DNA from: Zhengitettix transpicula
Taxonomy: Eukaryota; Arthropoda; Insecta; Orthoptera; Tetrigidae
Assembly (NCBI GenBank): GCA_037074705.1
Contig: CM073593.1
Location: 104,369,738-104,433,737 of the forward strand
Direction: 5' to 3'
Length of the DNA stretch: 64,000 bases
Positions 50,812 to 62,674 of the stretch are shown here, piece by piece; position 1 is the first letter of the stretch, and each line of letters begins with the position of its first letter. The notes beneath the pieces are model-generated. The model did no database searches. It was not told where the DNA came from and saw nothing but the letters and a program-made list of their open reading frames with translations. The translations under genes were made by a program, and so were the position numbers.

Positions 50812-51296
50812 TTTTTTTTAAGGGTAACAGGCTACATGAGGATGGCAACTCCACTTTAATAGCATAGGAAGGAATTTCAAAGGAGGGGATGCGGAAGGGT
50901 AGAGGAAGGTAGACAAGGGCTAACTATGGATCCCCGGGATGTAGTTTAAGGAACCTACCCGGCAATTTGCCTAAAAGAGATGCAGGAAAAACGCTAGAAA
51001 AACCTGCATCAGGTAGGTCGGGCACTTGGTACTTGTCCCACGCCCTTCCGATGGTGGGAGAGGGGTTTTCTGTGGGGACGCAGCATTTCCTTCTCTGTGC
51101 CTTGACCAGTTTAGGAGGCAGCTGGCCGACTGTTCCAATGGGAATAGGGAACAAGTCTTACCGTATGCCCAAGGTCTGTGACTCCGGAACATACACCTCT
51201 CAAAACAGGCCGAGGTGCCTCGGCTTGTGGGAACCTTAGTTCAAAAATGGAGAGGAAAAGGCATCCCCAAAGGTAGCCCCTTCGTATCTGTCCTCC
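50812..51296 (-). mobile_element. Repeat A copy, inverted partner of 44317-44872
   Basis: Poly-T at 50812-50819 is followed by the standard body to GGTAGCCCCTTCGTATCTGT. The 5' palindromic head is missing, cut off by the sequence starting near 51290. Confidence 0.85.
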
Positions 51297-51480
51297 GTTA
51301 GAAAATACTTTTTCCTAAAGAGGACAATAAATTAGTGGAACAATTCACCTGCAAGAGTTTTTCGGAGAAAGTTCTATAAGGGAAATAAAATTTAGACTTA
51401 GATGAACTCTCTAGTGACTATAGTGGTAGTGAAGTTATATCCTCAAGTAAAATATCCTTAGATAGTTAAATAGTTAGTTA
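51297..51480 (+). pseudogene. Possible non-LTR element ORF end
   Basis: Translation gives YFFLKRTIN.WNN.PARVF, resembling the FF..R..N.WN.LP..V signature at the end of CR1/Jockey-type proteins, then AT-rich DNA. The match is short and carries a stop, so the call is tentative. Confidence 0.4.
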
Positions 51481-52911
51481 ATCTTTGTTCTGAGATTTCT
51501 TTCCACTGTTCTTCTTTTCAGGCCAGTACAATATTAATTCTTTCTTTAACCTTTTCAAAATTAACCTTCAATTAATGTAATGTTATATACATGTATTTAT
51601 AGTTGAAATAATCTCCCTAAAACTAGCTTATACTTTAAAATAATCATATTAATCTACTCTATTTTCCTTTATTGTAATTTTGTTTATTTAATTTGTAATT
51701 TCATGCATCTGTCACCGGGAAAACTGCCCAGTTGTAGATTAAATAAATACACGCATACAAGAATCACCTCTGCGTAATTATTTTACAGCCTACCGCCTGA
51801 GTAACGCACGCCGTCAGCATGGCGGTCCAATCGCTGGATTGCACGGTTAGCGCGTGCAGCCTACTCACAGGGTGGCTGTCCAGCTAATTATCGACTAATA
51901 GGCAGCTGTCTTTTGTCGGCTTCTAGGCGGCTTACTAGCTCGGGGGATGAGAACACGGGGACTAAGCCCCGTCCGCTAATCCTATTGGCGATTCCAGCTT
52001 TGTCCTTTACCTGCCAGACCCAGCTGCAAGTAACTCAAATACAATCACATTAATTTTTTTTTTACCCCCCCTCAAAAAAATATTTTCGTAGAATGATGAT
52101 GAACTGTAATTATATAATAAGTATTTTCATTGTGATTTTAGTGGGAAATAAACAGATATTTTCTTTTGAAATTATAGTGCGAGCCTGCGACACACAATCA
52201 ACGAGCTTTGTTTCGTCACATGCTCTTTGTAATTAATTTTTTTTATTATTAAAAAAACCAGCTGAATCTTATCGACGACGGTATCAGTCTAACAACACAA
52301 GCTTCTCTCGAGGGAGACCGTTTAAATACCTCATTCACCAAAATCTAGACGGTTTTCTCGTATTGTCGCGGATGTTTGGAGAAGTTCTCCGAGAAAATCT
52401 CATTTGCTCGCGAAGGCATTTTCATGGTAATGGCAACACCAGAGCAACAAAAGGACACCATTTCTGGATCGTTATCGCCGCTGTTGGTGAAAACTGTAAC
52501 TGCCACACTTCTCCCATCCCCTCCCCTCCTTTTGTAACAACTTCGTATATATTGCGCACTATCTTATCTAAACAGAGAGTCTATTTTATTCCACTTCTAG
52601 TCCATTCAAACATTTATTTCTTTGTATCTGAATCAAGTATGAAGTGAAACCACTTTATGAAGTTGGTAAAATAAACTCTTATGTTTTGTATAAAAACTAA
52701 TAAACGAGGATTTAAAAACTTGTACAAGGCTGTTAAAAAATATAAGGATTTTCCGACCAATGTCACACTTTTATTTGTTTTGAAAAAATGTCAACCATAT
52801 TATTTCAATTACCTTGCGTTTTTATAGCGTGATTATTACAATTAATAAACCAGGGCGAGTAAAATTGATTTTAGTTGTTAGACGATTGTTTCCTAGACAA
52901 TCGGTGAATAA
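51481..52911. other. Unannotated DNA with GC-rich block
   Basis: GC-rich sequence at 51780-52020 is flanked by AT-rich DNA. No recognisable domain or RNA gene. Confidence 0.45.
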
Positions 52912-52923
52912 TACAAACATTGG

Positions 52924-53446
52924 GTTTTTTTAGGGTACCAGGCTACATGAGGGTAATCCACATGGTGGCAACTCCCCTTTAATATCATAGGAAGGGATTT
53001 GAAAGGGGGGATGCGGAAGGGCAGAGGAAGGTAGCCAAGGGTTAACTAGGGCCTCCGGGCTATATTTTAAGGATCCTACCCGGCATTCGCCTAAAGAAAT
53101 GCAGGACAAACCTGCATCAGGTAGGTCGGGCATTGGCTACTTGTCCCACGCCCTTCCGATAGCGAGAGAGGAGTTTTCTGTGGGGACGCAGCATTCCCTT
53201 CTCCGTGCCTCGACCAGTTTAGGAGGCAGCTGGCCGACTATTCCAATGAGAATAGCGAACAACTCTTACCGTATGCCCAAGGTCTGTGACCCCGGAACAT
53301 ACACCTCTCAGAACAGGCCGAGGTGCCTCGGCTTGTGGGAACCTTAGTTCAAAAATGGAGAGGAAAAGGCATCCCCAAAAGTAGCCCCTTCGTATCTCTC
53401 CTACAAGGTTCTGCCTGCGAGAGAATAACCCTCGCAGATTCATCAT
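52924..53446 (-). mobile_element. Repeat A, full copy with 12-bp target duplication
   Basis: Identical TACAAACATTGG flanks at 52912-52923 and 53447-53458 bound a 523-bp copy. Its sense strand is -, with poly-A at the 52924 end and one CTGCGAGGG..CTCGCAGG palindrome at the 5' end. Confidence 0.92.
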
Positions 53447-53458
53447 TACAAACATTGG

Positions 53459-54462
53459 TATAAGGTTTGTTTAAAAACTTGGAGAATTTGCCCATACACT
53501 TGTACATATGTAAAAATTTTCTACTTTTTCTTTTTCGAAACTCTATATTTAAATGTTGAATGTCTTTGCTAAAAACAAAACATCCAAATTTCGGGGTTGA
53601 CAGTTTGTCTTCGACGGTACAACAGGAACGGGAATAAGCCGTATCGGACACCCCCCCCCCCCCCCTTAGTGGAAGACACGAACCCGACCGTCTTCGAGAG
53701 CACAACCTCGTCGTGGTGACGGCATCTTGATGGGATTCCGCGGAGCAGCCAAGCGTAAGGCCGGCGACATCTATAGACCATTGTTTCCCCTAACAAAGAC
53801 CATTGATTGCATGTGTGTGTGTGTGTGTGTGTGTGGCGCTGGAGGATTATTGCTGTGCGCAAGCATATAAACAAAGCGTCGACGTTAATTTCGGCGCCCC
53901 TTAATCCTCGCGGAGCAGAGACTCCTAAAAGGGGGGGCGCGGGCCCGCGCGGAGCATTAATTTTGTATGCGCCTACTGTCATTAACTCCAATCTGCGTTT
54001 CCACTACGTTTACTAAAATGTATGAGCATGCACAGTAAATACATCCGAGGGATAAAGCGGGGGTGAGTGTGGAAGCTAACTGCAGGCTAACAGGAAAAAT
54101 GTGTGAAATTGAATATGGTGTTAAAAAAAAAAGTTCTTCAACACTCAAAATGACGGGGGGTGGGGTGGGGGGGAAATTAAAGGAGTAAATATTTAAATTT
54201 CACAAAAAAAGGAGCCGTTATAATCACATAAGGTGAAAGAGCGAGATGTGTAAAACGTTTGAAATATAGACACGAGAAGTGTGGGTAAAGTAATATAAAA
54301 AAAATTCAGCAGCACCCGAGGCTGTAAGAGCGTAGCTTTCCTCATTCAGTAATCACAATATATAACAGTCTTCTTGGAAATGTGAAGAAAGACCAAGATT
54401 TATGACACAATGTTTCAAACAGCTTAAACGTTTATTTGTCAATTGATTTGTCGGCGTAATTA
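53459..54462. other. Unannotated DNA with C and G homopolymers
   Basis: A run of C near 53650-53666, (GT)n near 53812-53835, and a GC-rich block at 53880-53960. Open frames on both strands are compositional. Confidence 0.45.
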
Positions 54463-54612
54463 ATGAATAAGAAAGACAGCCAATTCAGACAAAAAGGGGT
54501 AATATAAATACCACACAACAACGTTTCTGGGATCCAGGTGCTAAGAAGAGCCTAGAGCGACAAAACTGCACTCGTCAGTTGACGAAACGCAAAAGCGACG
54601 AAAACAAAACGA
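54463..54612 (-). repeat. Repeat B arm with internal deletion
   Basis: Antisense copy: AATAAGAAAGACAGCCAATT, ACCACACAACAACGTTTCTG, GGATCCAGGTGCTAAGAAGA. Bases corresponding to GACGAAAGGAACAAG are missing, removing the CTGACGA block and stem II. Confidence 0.75.
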
Positions 54613-54731
54613 TTAATTAAAGGAAGAATCCTATAAATTATCTTTTCCTTTAATTAATTTGGATTTCACATTATTTGGCTGCAACATGGTGGTATTTTTA
54701 TTATTAAAAGTTGTTGAATATTACTATATAT

Positions 54732-55885
54732 TGTAATAACCAGCTCAGAAGGACAGGAATCCTGTTCTTATTTTACCAGATTTGTTAACAAACTGAGACT
54801 GGGGATCCTTGAGTGGTTGGTACATACTAAAAATAATGATAAAATGACAGATAAGTGGACTTTTAGAGAAGGGAAGGACAGATAATTAGACCAATTTTGC
54901 GGCTCTTAGGGCTAAATTGTGTGACCGACGGAACCCTGAAAGGCATCATAACAGATGGACGAGACAATTATACTAAAAGAAGATGCTTATTGTAATTGTT
55001 TAAGTGACTCTCGGAGCGGGAGAAAGCTAACAGATGGTGTTTGTTGTGGCGAACATGTAATTTCAAAAAAACTGTGAAAACAAGGGAATATCCGGGAGCC
55101 GCGATATAAATAAGAGGGCAGTTGGACAGTAAAGGAGCTTCATTATCATTTTGTGTTGGAGAGGAGACGAACGTGTCACCAGGGAGAGAGAGCGGTGGTC
55201 CGCAGGGACGGACGCGGTGCCACGTTGAAGTGGCCGAAAACAATTGTTATGAACAGTTGGGAGTTCGCAAAAAGGAGAGATCATCGGATGCTAGGCCAAG
55301 CTAGGTGGCCGAGAGTAATCATCAAGTCAGCAGTCGTCAACAGTTGGGGGGAGGTACATCGTGGAGGTCTGTCTGCCAGCAGAGGTGTTTGAATTTATCG
55401 AGAGGGTGACGTCGTCAAGAGGAGGAAGTATAGCAGAGTGTGAGTGCAGCCTGGGGGACTGTTAAGCCGGTAGAAAGTGAGTGTGTGGGCCCGAGAGCGT
55501 GTAAGTTTATTTTTCTGAATTATAAAGGATAAAAAGTGTCAGATTTCGTTAATTTCGTTACTTTCGTTTCATTTGTTTCAATAATTTCGTTTTTCATTTA
55601 TTGTAACTGTATTTGTTTAATTGTAACATTTTGTTCCGTTTTCTTATCAACCCAGTAAAGACCCTGAGGGTACCAAGTCCAATTATTTAAAATGTATTCA
55701 AGTTAAATAAAATTGTTTTGATTCTATAAAATTACATCAGATTTGTGTAATTGAAAATTGTGTTGTAATAAATAAAAACTGTTGGTTTAAATTGGTATTT
55801 TATTTTATTTGAGGTATTACATAAATGGTACCACAACGTGGGGCAAATTTCATTAATCTAAAATTTATTAATAGTGATTATTACA
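54732..55885 (+). mobile_element. LTR-like element with decayed tRNA-Lys primer site, in (AT)n
   Basis: Starts TGTAATAACC after ATATAT. A first end GAGGTATTACA lies at 55821, a primer-site-like TGGTACCACAACGTGGGGC at 55826-55844, and a second end GATTATTACA at 55885 before ATATATAT. An AAAGACCCTGAGG block at 55656 is shared with 33084-33682 and 33902-34884. Moderately GC-rich at 55120-55500, where open frames are compositional. Confidence 0.65.
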
Positions 55886-56780
55886 ATATATATATATATG
55901 TTTCCATTCAATTTAAGAAATCTTTGCAGGGTATGAAGCATAATTTTCAGTTGTGTTAACATTTTTTTTACACTTTCTCCGAGTCCATGACCCAAAATGT
56001 CGTCACAACGAATTACCAGAGAACTTAATCAAGTTAATGGCACGCATGTAGCTATTTGAAGGTTTTACTTCACTTATTCACGGGAGACATGTTCCAAGAA
56101 CAACTCATGACGAGTGTTCAGTATATTCATAGGAATCACGAGCCGTGTGGAACGTGAAACATAATATTTTGCCCTCCACCCCCCCTTCCCTTCTAGAGAA
56201 AGGTCGCCACGGGATGTGTAATCTAGATGGAGAGAGAGAGAGAGTCTTGGGGTAGTTTAGAGGAGAGTCAGAGTCTTTGATGTCCGAGGAAATTAGCCAA
56301 CTTGCGACGTCTTGTGAAAGCGGTGAGTCTGAGGGGTGAGCGAGGTGAAACGTACACAGGCTACGTTTGAAGCCTAGTGGTCACCTGCCCTCATTACTGT
56401 TAATGTAGAAGACTACAGCCCCGAGGACGACGACGACGATTGTCAGTGGTACCGAGACTGACCCATCCACGTTAAGATACCTGCCGGTGGTGTGAGCACC
56501 TTTCTAAGATTCCTGTCCGACGTGACTCTGCACATTAATATCTTAATTAATTTACGCCCCGTCCTAGCCTCCTCTTTGAAGGACACGCAGGTCTCTAATT
56601 ACATCTAATCACCCCCCTCGTATTCTTGGTCTCATTCCAGAAATCTCTAAACAAACTGAGAAAATAAATAAAATACTGACTTTTATGTTTCCTAAATCGA
56701 AACCCATTAGAAAATATATTCAAAGAACTCACGTACCAAGATGTGGCAACTAACTTGATTAAGATGAAAAATTAGACAGT
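55886..56780. other. Unannotated DNA
   Basis: GC-balanced. A short open stretch at 56373-56460 contains GACGACGACGAC, but it lacks a start and splice context and I do not call it. Confidence 0.4.
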
Positions 56781-56784
56781 CAGA

Positions 56785-57003
56785 ACAGGTTTCTTAATTG
56801 ACAATGTCCTTTGGGACTTCATTAGGTGTAAGATAAAGAGTTTATGACAACTTAATACTCGTTTTTGTATTATATTTATATTATAAATTTTTTTTCAAAG
56901 ATGAATTTATGATACTAAAATACAAAGAAAGACATTAATTAATTTTAGAAGTATATACAAAATGTTTTAATTTGTTTTATATAATTTAAAGTAACAATTT
57001 TTT
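56785..57003. repeat. Family D repeat copy, partner of 58875-59105
   Basis: 56882-57003 is the inverted partner of about 58983-59094 (ACTAAAATACAAAGAAA.., TTATATAATTTAAAGTAACA). At its left end the - strand reads CTAATGA with a perfect GTCC/GGAC stem, but the GAAAC block is displaced. Confidence 0.5.
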
Positions 57004-57964
57004 CAACCCATACCGTAATACGAAAAGCAAAGGAAACAAGAAAAATCAGAAACAAAGATCTCTACATAATTTTTCTGTTCTTCTATCTCGTAATCTCTTT
57101 GACCTCCCTCTTTCTTCCTGTTTTTTCTTGTTTTCTATGTCTTTTTCACTTTTTCTTGCTCACTTTTCAAGACTACTCCAAGACGCGAATGATTTATATA
57201 ATAATTACAGCATTAAATTTCTGTTATTAGTAAAACTGAATGAAAAGGAGAGTAATTTTCTACCCTCTATGTTTTCAATCCTATTTAGACATAAATTTCG
57301 CTCTATTTCCCAAACGGATTAATGATTTCTTCCCTTACCCTTCCAAACCCCCCCACCCCCACCCTTCTTCTTTCTTGAAGTCCTGTAAAGTATTGTGCGG
57401 AACCTCCAGGGCCAAATTTCCGACTTCGCCGCTTGGGAAATATTTAGTCTGGAGTCTTGGTAGTGTCTGTGTGTAATTACACGCACACGAGGCGAGACGT
57501 CGTCGGGATTTTGCTAAGTGGTTCGCCGTGTACTTGTTGCAGAAGGCAAGGAAAGTAGTCTTCAACGTTTCTGTCCGTTCGTCCCCCCCCCCCCCCAATT
57601 CTCTTACCAGAGATGGCGCTGTTCTGTTTAAATTTCACACCTTTCCTCTCCGCTTCGCAAGTTAAACTGTTAACGCACGCCAGGGGGAAAATAAAGCAAT
57701 TCACGCCACTCATGTACAAAATGGTCTAGGAACCCCACGAGGTGTAACTGTGGTAACTTGCGGTACTCGCAACCTCTAGGTTAGAAAATTACACTTCTTT
57801 TCTTTCATTTCTCTAATAAAATAAAATTAAAATCAATGCTGTAATCATACGTAAACTATTATTTAGATTATTCTGGTATTCCATTGTCATGGAGTCCATA
57901 AGAGAGCAAGAAAAAGATAAAAAACAAACAAAGAAAGAAAAGAAAAGAAAAGAAAAAACAGAAA

Positions 57965-58640
57965 GAAAGAGGCAGGTCAAAAGAGATGACCAGAAAGATA
58001 ATCTAGAAGATCAAAAAAATAATGTAGACATCTTTGTTTCTGATTTTTATTTTCTTTGCTTTTATCTTTTACTTTTCTTTGTCTTTTCCTCTTTTTATTG
58101 AGAACGAGGCACGTAAAAGAGAGGGCGAGAAAGATCATCAAGAAGACCAGAAAAAGAACATCTTTGTTTTTGATTTTACTTCTTTTCTTTTCTTTTTTTA
58201 CTTTTCTTTGTCTTTTTCTCTTTTTCTTGAGAACGAGACACGTAAAAGAGATGGCGAGAAAGATCATCAAGAAGACCAGAAAAAATATGTACAGATCTTT
58301 GTTTCTGATTTTTCTTGTTTTATTTCTTTTCTTTTTTTACTTTTCTTTTACTTCATCACATTTTCTTGAGAACGAGACACGTAAAAGAGATGACGTGAAA
58401 GATCATCTGGAAGACCGGAAAAAATGACATATTTGTTTCTGATTTCACTTGTTTTCTTTGCTTTTCCTTTTTTACTTTTCTTTGTCTTTTCCTCTTTTTC
58501 TTGAGAACGAGGCACGTAAAGAGATGACGTGAAAGATCATCTGGAAGACCAGAAAAAATATGTAGAGATCTTTGTTTCTGATTTTTCTTGTTTTCTTTGA
58601 CTTCTTCACTTTTCCTTCCTCACTGGTCTACTCCAAGACA
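57965..58640 (+). repeat. Tandem repeat, ~130-139 bp unit, about five copies
   Basis: Units start at about 58029, 58159, 58294, 58428 and 58567, each with TCTTTGTTTCTGATTTT, a CTTTTTCTTGAGAACGAG-type block and AAAGATCATC..GAAGACC. Open frames of 97-123 codons run through on both strands because of the purine/pyrimidine bias. Confidence 0.9.
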
Positions 58641-58874
58641 ACGGAATACCAGAATGATCTAAATAATAATAATGTTACCTCACCATTGTCAAAGAATTTC
58701 AAAACCAAGATTAAGTAAACTAGTTAAAGGGCAACGTGTAAAGAATACAGAAAGTTAAAAAAAAATAATTGCAAAGAAATTTTCATTTATCAGTAAACGC
58801 TAAATAAATTGCAATGGTGAAGAAATGTTCAGTAAAGGTCAATTAAACAAATCTTAATAATATTAATTAACTAC

Positions 58875-59105
58875 GTTTCGTCGTTGCTTTGGATCTTATC
58901 AGGTAAAGAAAATGAGACCTTAAAGAATCAAATTATCTAAAATTAACAACCTTGTATAGCATGATAATAAAATTAAAAGATAAAAATTGTTACTTTAAAT
59001 TATATAAAACTAATTGTATATATTTTTAAAATTATTTAATGTTTTCTTTGTATTTTAGTATCGCAATATTCAACTTTGAAATATTCTAATTATATTATAT
59101 ATTAC
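58875..59105 (-). repeat. Family D repeat copy with degraded hammerhead-like core
   Basis: On the - strand CTGATAA (58902-58896) then GACGAAAC (to 58875) and GTA. Position 8 of the core is A rather than G and stem II is weak. The sequence to 59105 is shared, in inverted orientation, with 56882-57003. Confidence 0.45.
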
Positions 59106-59269
59106 AAAATTATCGTTGAAGAATCTGGAAGTCAATACAGGAACTCATTTTTGCGTAGGGATAAACTTATAAATGTTCATGAATCTCTCGTAAATAATTA
59201 AAATAACAAAATGGGCAAAATAGCGAATTACAAGACGATACTGGGGTTTTATGCTAAGATATCCTCGAG

Positions 59270-59425
59270 TGCTGTAAGGATCTTACCCAGAAATCTGCAT
59301 CACGTAGGTCGGGGCTCTTGGTACTTGTCCCACGCCATTCCGTTGCTATGGAGACGCAGCATTCCCTTCTCCACGCCTCGACCACTTCAGGAGGCAGCGG
59401 GCCGACTGTTCTCAGCCAACAACTC
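59270..59425 (-). mobile_element. Repeat A, old internal fragment
   Basis: AAGGATCTTACCC, TTGGTACTTGTCCCACGCC, GCAGCATTCCCTTCTCC and CAGGAGGCAG follow the repeat A order with deletions. Confidence 0.7.
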
Positions 59426-60189
59426 TTCTACGTCATATTAATTTCACGTAAATCCCCAGTATTATTAAAACTGAATATTTATTACATAATTTTGAAAAAA
59501 AAACGTAGATATAAAAATGGCTGCAGGGCCACCAAAATAACTAACAGGCCACAAATAATAGAAATAACAAGAACAAAAATAAAAATACAAGGCTACAAAA
59601 AAATTCACAAGTTTCATTTGAAGGATACCTTTGTTGTTGTTGTTGTTGTTTTGAATAAAATTAGTTCGTATTCAGGCCAACGATAGCGCCAGTGGCGACA
59701 CGTGTCATTAGCCATGCAAGAACTGCTGCGTACAACCCACATTCAAAGCTTTCCGCTCAGCTGGAACGTGTGTTACCTACGAGTATGTGAGCATGTTATA
59801 CATGTGTGTTGAAACATTACACACATACACGTTACTAGAAAGGGGGAAAAAAGAGAGTGAAAAACGTAATTACTTTCAGAAAGTGAGCGAGACGAATCGA
59901 GGCATAAAAATAACTATGGGAGAATTAAAAAAGGACTTCAAAATTTCCTCCACTATAAATACAATGAAATAACAAAAGACACACAATAAATTATATTCAG
60001 GGACAGATAAAATTTTTTTTTTGAATAATACTGAAAAATGAGTCAATTATCAGGTCAGTAATGAAACTCTAGATGAGGACTCCAGGGTTCCTTTTATACT
60101 AGAAAAAAATGGAGCGAATATCTGACATCTACAATAAACAAATAACTTTTTTAAAATTTTTTATTTAATATAAATCAGAATCAAATTTT
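59426..60189. other. Unannotated AT-rich DNA
   Basis: Contains a (TTG)n run near 59630-59652. No gene supported. Confidence 0.5.
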
Positions 60190-60650
60190 ATGGGATATTT
60201 TTGTTGGCCTAGAATTTACTTAAATAATTCATGGCTGTCCTGATGAGATCCCCGGTCAATTGGCCAGCATGTCTTCAGTCTTCTGTTGATTCTGTTGTTT
60301 CCAGCAATGGGTCGTACGTCTTTCATAGTGTTTCATTGCTCTCTCTTGATGTATGATGTTCGTAGCTCATGATGTAGAGTCACCAAAGGAGCATGAATCA
60401 CGGCTCTGAGGATTCTCAACTGCGATTATCTTGACCGTAGTGCATATGATCGCCCCCATAATTCAATGCCGAAATTGCCAATAGGTTTAATGATGGCTTT
60501 ATGTATAATTATTTTTATTTTTCAGAGATAGATTTTACCTTCTACCAATCAGCTCACCAAGGCGTATGTCCATTTGCTTCTTATTATTTTCTGTACGTAC
60601 TTTCCAGCTTAGTTTTGAGTCCAGATGCATTCCGAGACACTTATTCACAT
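60190..60650 (-). pseudogene. Jockey-like reverse transcriptase fragment, degenerate
   Basis: On the - strand, across frameshifts: CLGMHLDSKLSWKVRTE, NNKKQMDIRLGELIGRR, IIIHKAIIKPIGNFGIELWG, LRILRAVIHAPLVT. These correspond to the thumb region of Jockey-clade reverse transcriptases (YLG..LD..LTW, YK.IIKPIW.YGI.LWG, LR.I..AP). Several stops; inactive. Confidence 0.82.
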
Positions 60651-60805
60651 GTCAACTCCTCAGTTGACAAAAAACTCAAGTGCAGTTGTGTCGCTCTAGG
60701 CTCTTCTTAGCACCTGACGAAAGGAACAAGGATCCAAGAAACCCGTCGTGTGATATTTATATTATCACTTCTTCGTCTGTATTTGGCTATCTTTCTTTTT
60801 CAATA
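60650..60805 (+). repeat. Repeat B sense arm
   Basis: TCAACTCCTCAGTTGACAAA, AGTGCAGTTGTGTCGCTCTA, CTTCTTAGCACCTGACGA, AAGGAACAAGGATCC, TGTGATATTTATATTATCAC. It abuts the Jockey-like fragment. Confidence 0.8.
60710..60751 (+). ncRNA. Hammerhead-like motif with GUC cleavage triplet
   Basis: GCAC (60710-60713) precedes CTGACGA (60714-60720). Stem II arms GGAAC (60723-60727) and GATCC (60731-60735) contain one mismatch. GAAAC is at 60738-60742, GTC at 60745-60747, and GTGT (60748-60751) pairs with GCAC as stem I. Stem III is only two base pairs, as in Penelope-type minimal hammerheads. Unpaired bases beside stem II make activity uncertain. Confidence 0.45.
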
Positions 60806-61302
60806 GTGATAATTATTAAATAAATTCTTTGAGATGCTGTAGCATCGTGTGGTGAAATTTTATTATCTACTGTAGTTATTTTTCGTGGGCTTTTGAAATG
60901 TGGGAGGTTTGGACGGGACACTCTGTCTGTGTGTAATGTGAGTTACTCTTTTGATCAGTTGATGTGGTTGCGTCCCGCCTTCCACATTTGGTTGTGTATC
61001 TGCTACTGGTACGCTCGTGACGTATCCATATTTATTGGAGTATCTTGCAGGTAAAGATTGTTTCGTATAATGTGACCTAACTAATAGACACTTTTAAAAT
61101 AATTTTATTTTCAGGTAAATATGGCGACAAACCTAAATCATAATGAAAGATATCCACTACAAAGTTCTGCTTCTCTGTCGCTGTAGACGCCGTCAGGTGA
61201 GTTTTAGTTTGGCTAGCCTCCACCAGAGGGTTTCCTGGTCGTGGACTGCTACGACCAGGTGTGGTTATTAGTTGTTCAGGTTCCGAGCAGTCAATTTGCG
61301 TC

Positions 61303-61645
61303 TTAAGAGTGTTATTGTGTGTTCAGCCTTGGAGCTGTTCACTTGCGCCCTAAGTGTGTTTGTTCCGCTGGACAGCTTCCAAGGAGTTCGCTTGCGCCCT
61401 CAAGGACGGTGTGTTCAGCCTTGGAGCAGTTCACTTGCGCCCTGAGCTTCCAAGGAGTTCGCTTGCGCCCTCAAGGACGGTGTGTTCAGCCTTGGAGCAC
61501 TTCACTTGCGCCCTGAGCTTCCAAGGAGTCCACTTGCGCCCTCAGCTTCGAAGGAGTTCGCTTGCGCCCTCAAGGATGGTGTGTTCAGCCTTGGAGCAGT
61601 TCACTTGCGCCCTCAGCTTCGAAGGAGTTCGCTTGCGTCCGATAG
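61303..61645 (+). repeat. 71-bp minisatellite
   Basis: The unit beginning AAGGAGTTCGCTTGCGCCCT recurs at about 61381, 61452 and 61552, with partial units before, between (28 bp at 61523) and after. Each unit contains two CTTGCGCCCT sub-blocks, so an internal duplication preceded the 71-bp expansion. The open frame across it follows from the period not disrupting the reading frame strongly. Confidence 0.92.
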
Positions 61646-61959
61646 TTGACCGAATCCGCTGCTTCCGTCTCGTCAGTGATTTTCTTTCCGAGAACCTGTT
61701 GTCCACTTTTCTTTGAGCTTCAGATCAAGTGAAGCCTCATTTTTTTGAGCATCCGTCGTGTCGTTGACTTCATTGTTTGGAATCAGGTTTACCGGCAGCC
61801 GTTCATTCTGAAGCGGCTGAACTGAGTAGGCTTTTCTTCACTAAGGGATGAACGGACCCGGTGTTTTCACAGATGGCAGTGATGTTACAATCCTAGTTAT
61901 CGCCTCCACGTAAAGTGACTTCAGGACCACACGAGTGTGGAAAATTTGGGGCGTCGAAA

Positions 61960-62085
61960 GTCCACTGCCGAAGCTTCCTTCCTGAGCTGACAACCGGAGG
62001 GGTTGCACAAGGTAGCAGCATCCTCGCTCCCTTCCTATTCAACATCTCACTCCATCACCACTCAAAACCGCTTTCCCTCACAATA
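61960..62085 (+). pseudogene. Non-LTR reverse transcriptase fragment (motif GVPQGS region)
   Basis: LTTGGVAQGSSILAPFLFNI corresponds to the G(V)PQGSVL.PLLFN motif of Jockey/R1-type reverse transcriptases. Only about 40 codons are recognisable, and the flanking frame runs into unrelated sequence. Confidence 0.65.
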
Positions 62086-62129
62086 GGTCTCCAACCACTC
62101 CAAACCATTCTTAACAACCTTGCCACGGT

Positions 62130-62470
62130 TCGTTCGTTATCAGTCGAAGTATTTCGGATTTTCTCCTCTGTATTTTTGAAATATTCGACTTGATTCCGCA
62201 CACCTAAACTTCAATTCCATAAATATATTTGATTATCGTCTTATATACAAGAATTTTGTTTTACAATTAAAGTTTTGAGGTTCTGCCTGTAAGTCTTTTG
62301 TTTTTAAATCTATTAGCTTGCGTGTTTTATTTTTGCACTGTGACCTTTCCAAGGGAGTCCCGGCGAATACCAAGGTATTTTCTGCACGTAGACTGCGGTA
62401 TATTAATATTATTTATTGGTTCCTTATGAGTGTTAAAGTTCACCAGCATCGTTGACCTTTATTCTCCATT
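62130..62470 (-). pseudogene. Jockey-like reverse transcriptase fragment, second copy
   Basis: On the - strand: IPQSTCRKYLGIRRDSLGK, then in another frame KILVYKTIIKYIYGIEV, CGIKSNISKIQRRKSEILRL, ITNEP. Same landmarks as 60190-60650. It faces the + strand fragment at 61960. Confidence 0.8.
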
Positions 62471-62674
62471 TAATGGAGCCATGTCTGTATATTATTAAGC
62501 TGAGATTGAAGCATTTAATTATACAATCCTACCCCCAATCAAACCAACTCAACAGCCCACCTTCCACTCCAACACCCTTCAGAACAACAACAATGAACAC
62601 AAGGGCACATATATGTTTAAAACTGGAGACGTGTTGTGTAGGATAGTGAGATGTGTTTGTCAGAAAATAAATCG

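Noticed and set aside
53569..53991. 140-codon open frame on -
   Set aside because: Crosses C-homopolymer and GT microsatellite; no domain or conserved composition.
56373..56460. Short acidic stretch (DDDDD) on +
   Set aside because: Too short, no start codon or splice sites in the right places; likely chance.
58056..58427. 123-codon open frame and overlapping frames on both strands
   Set aside because: Artefact of the 135-bp purine/pyrimidine tandem array.
61354..61716. 120-codon open frame on +
   Set aside because: Runs through the 71-bp minisatellite; repeated residues only, and a competing frame is also open.
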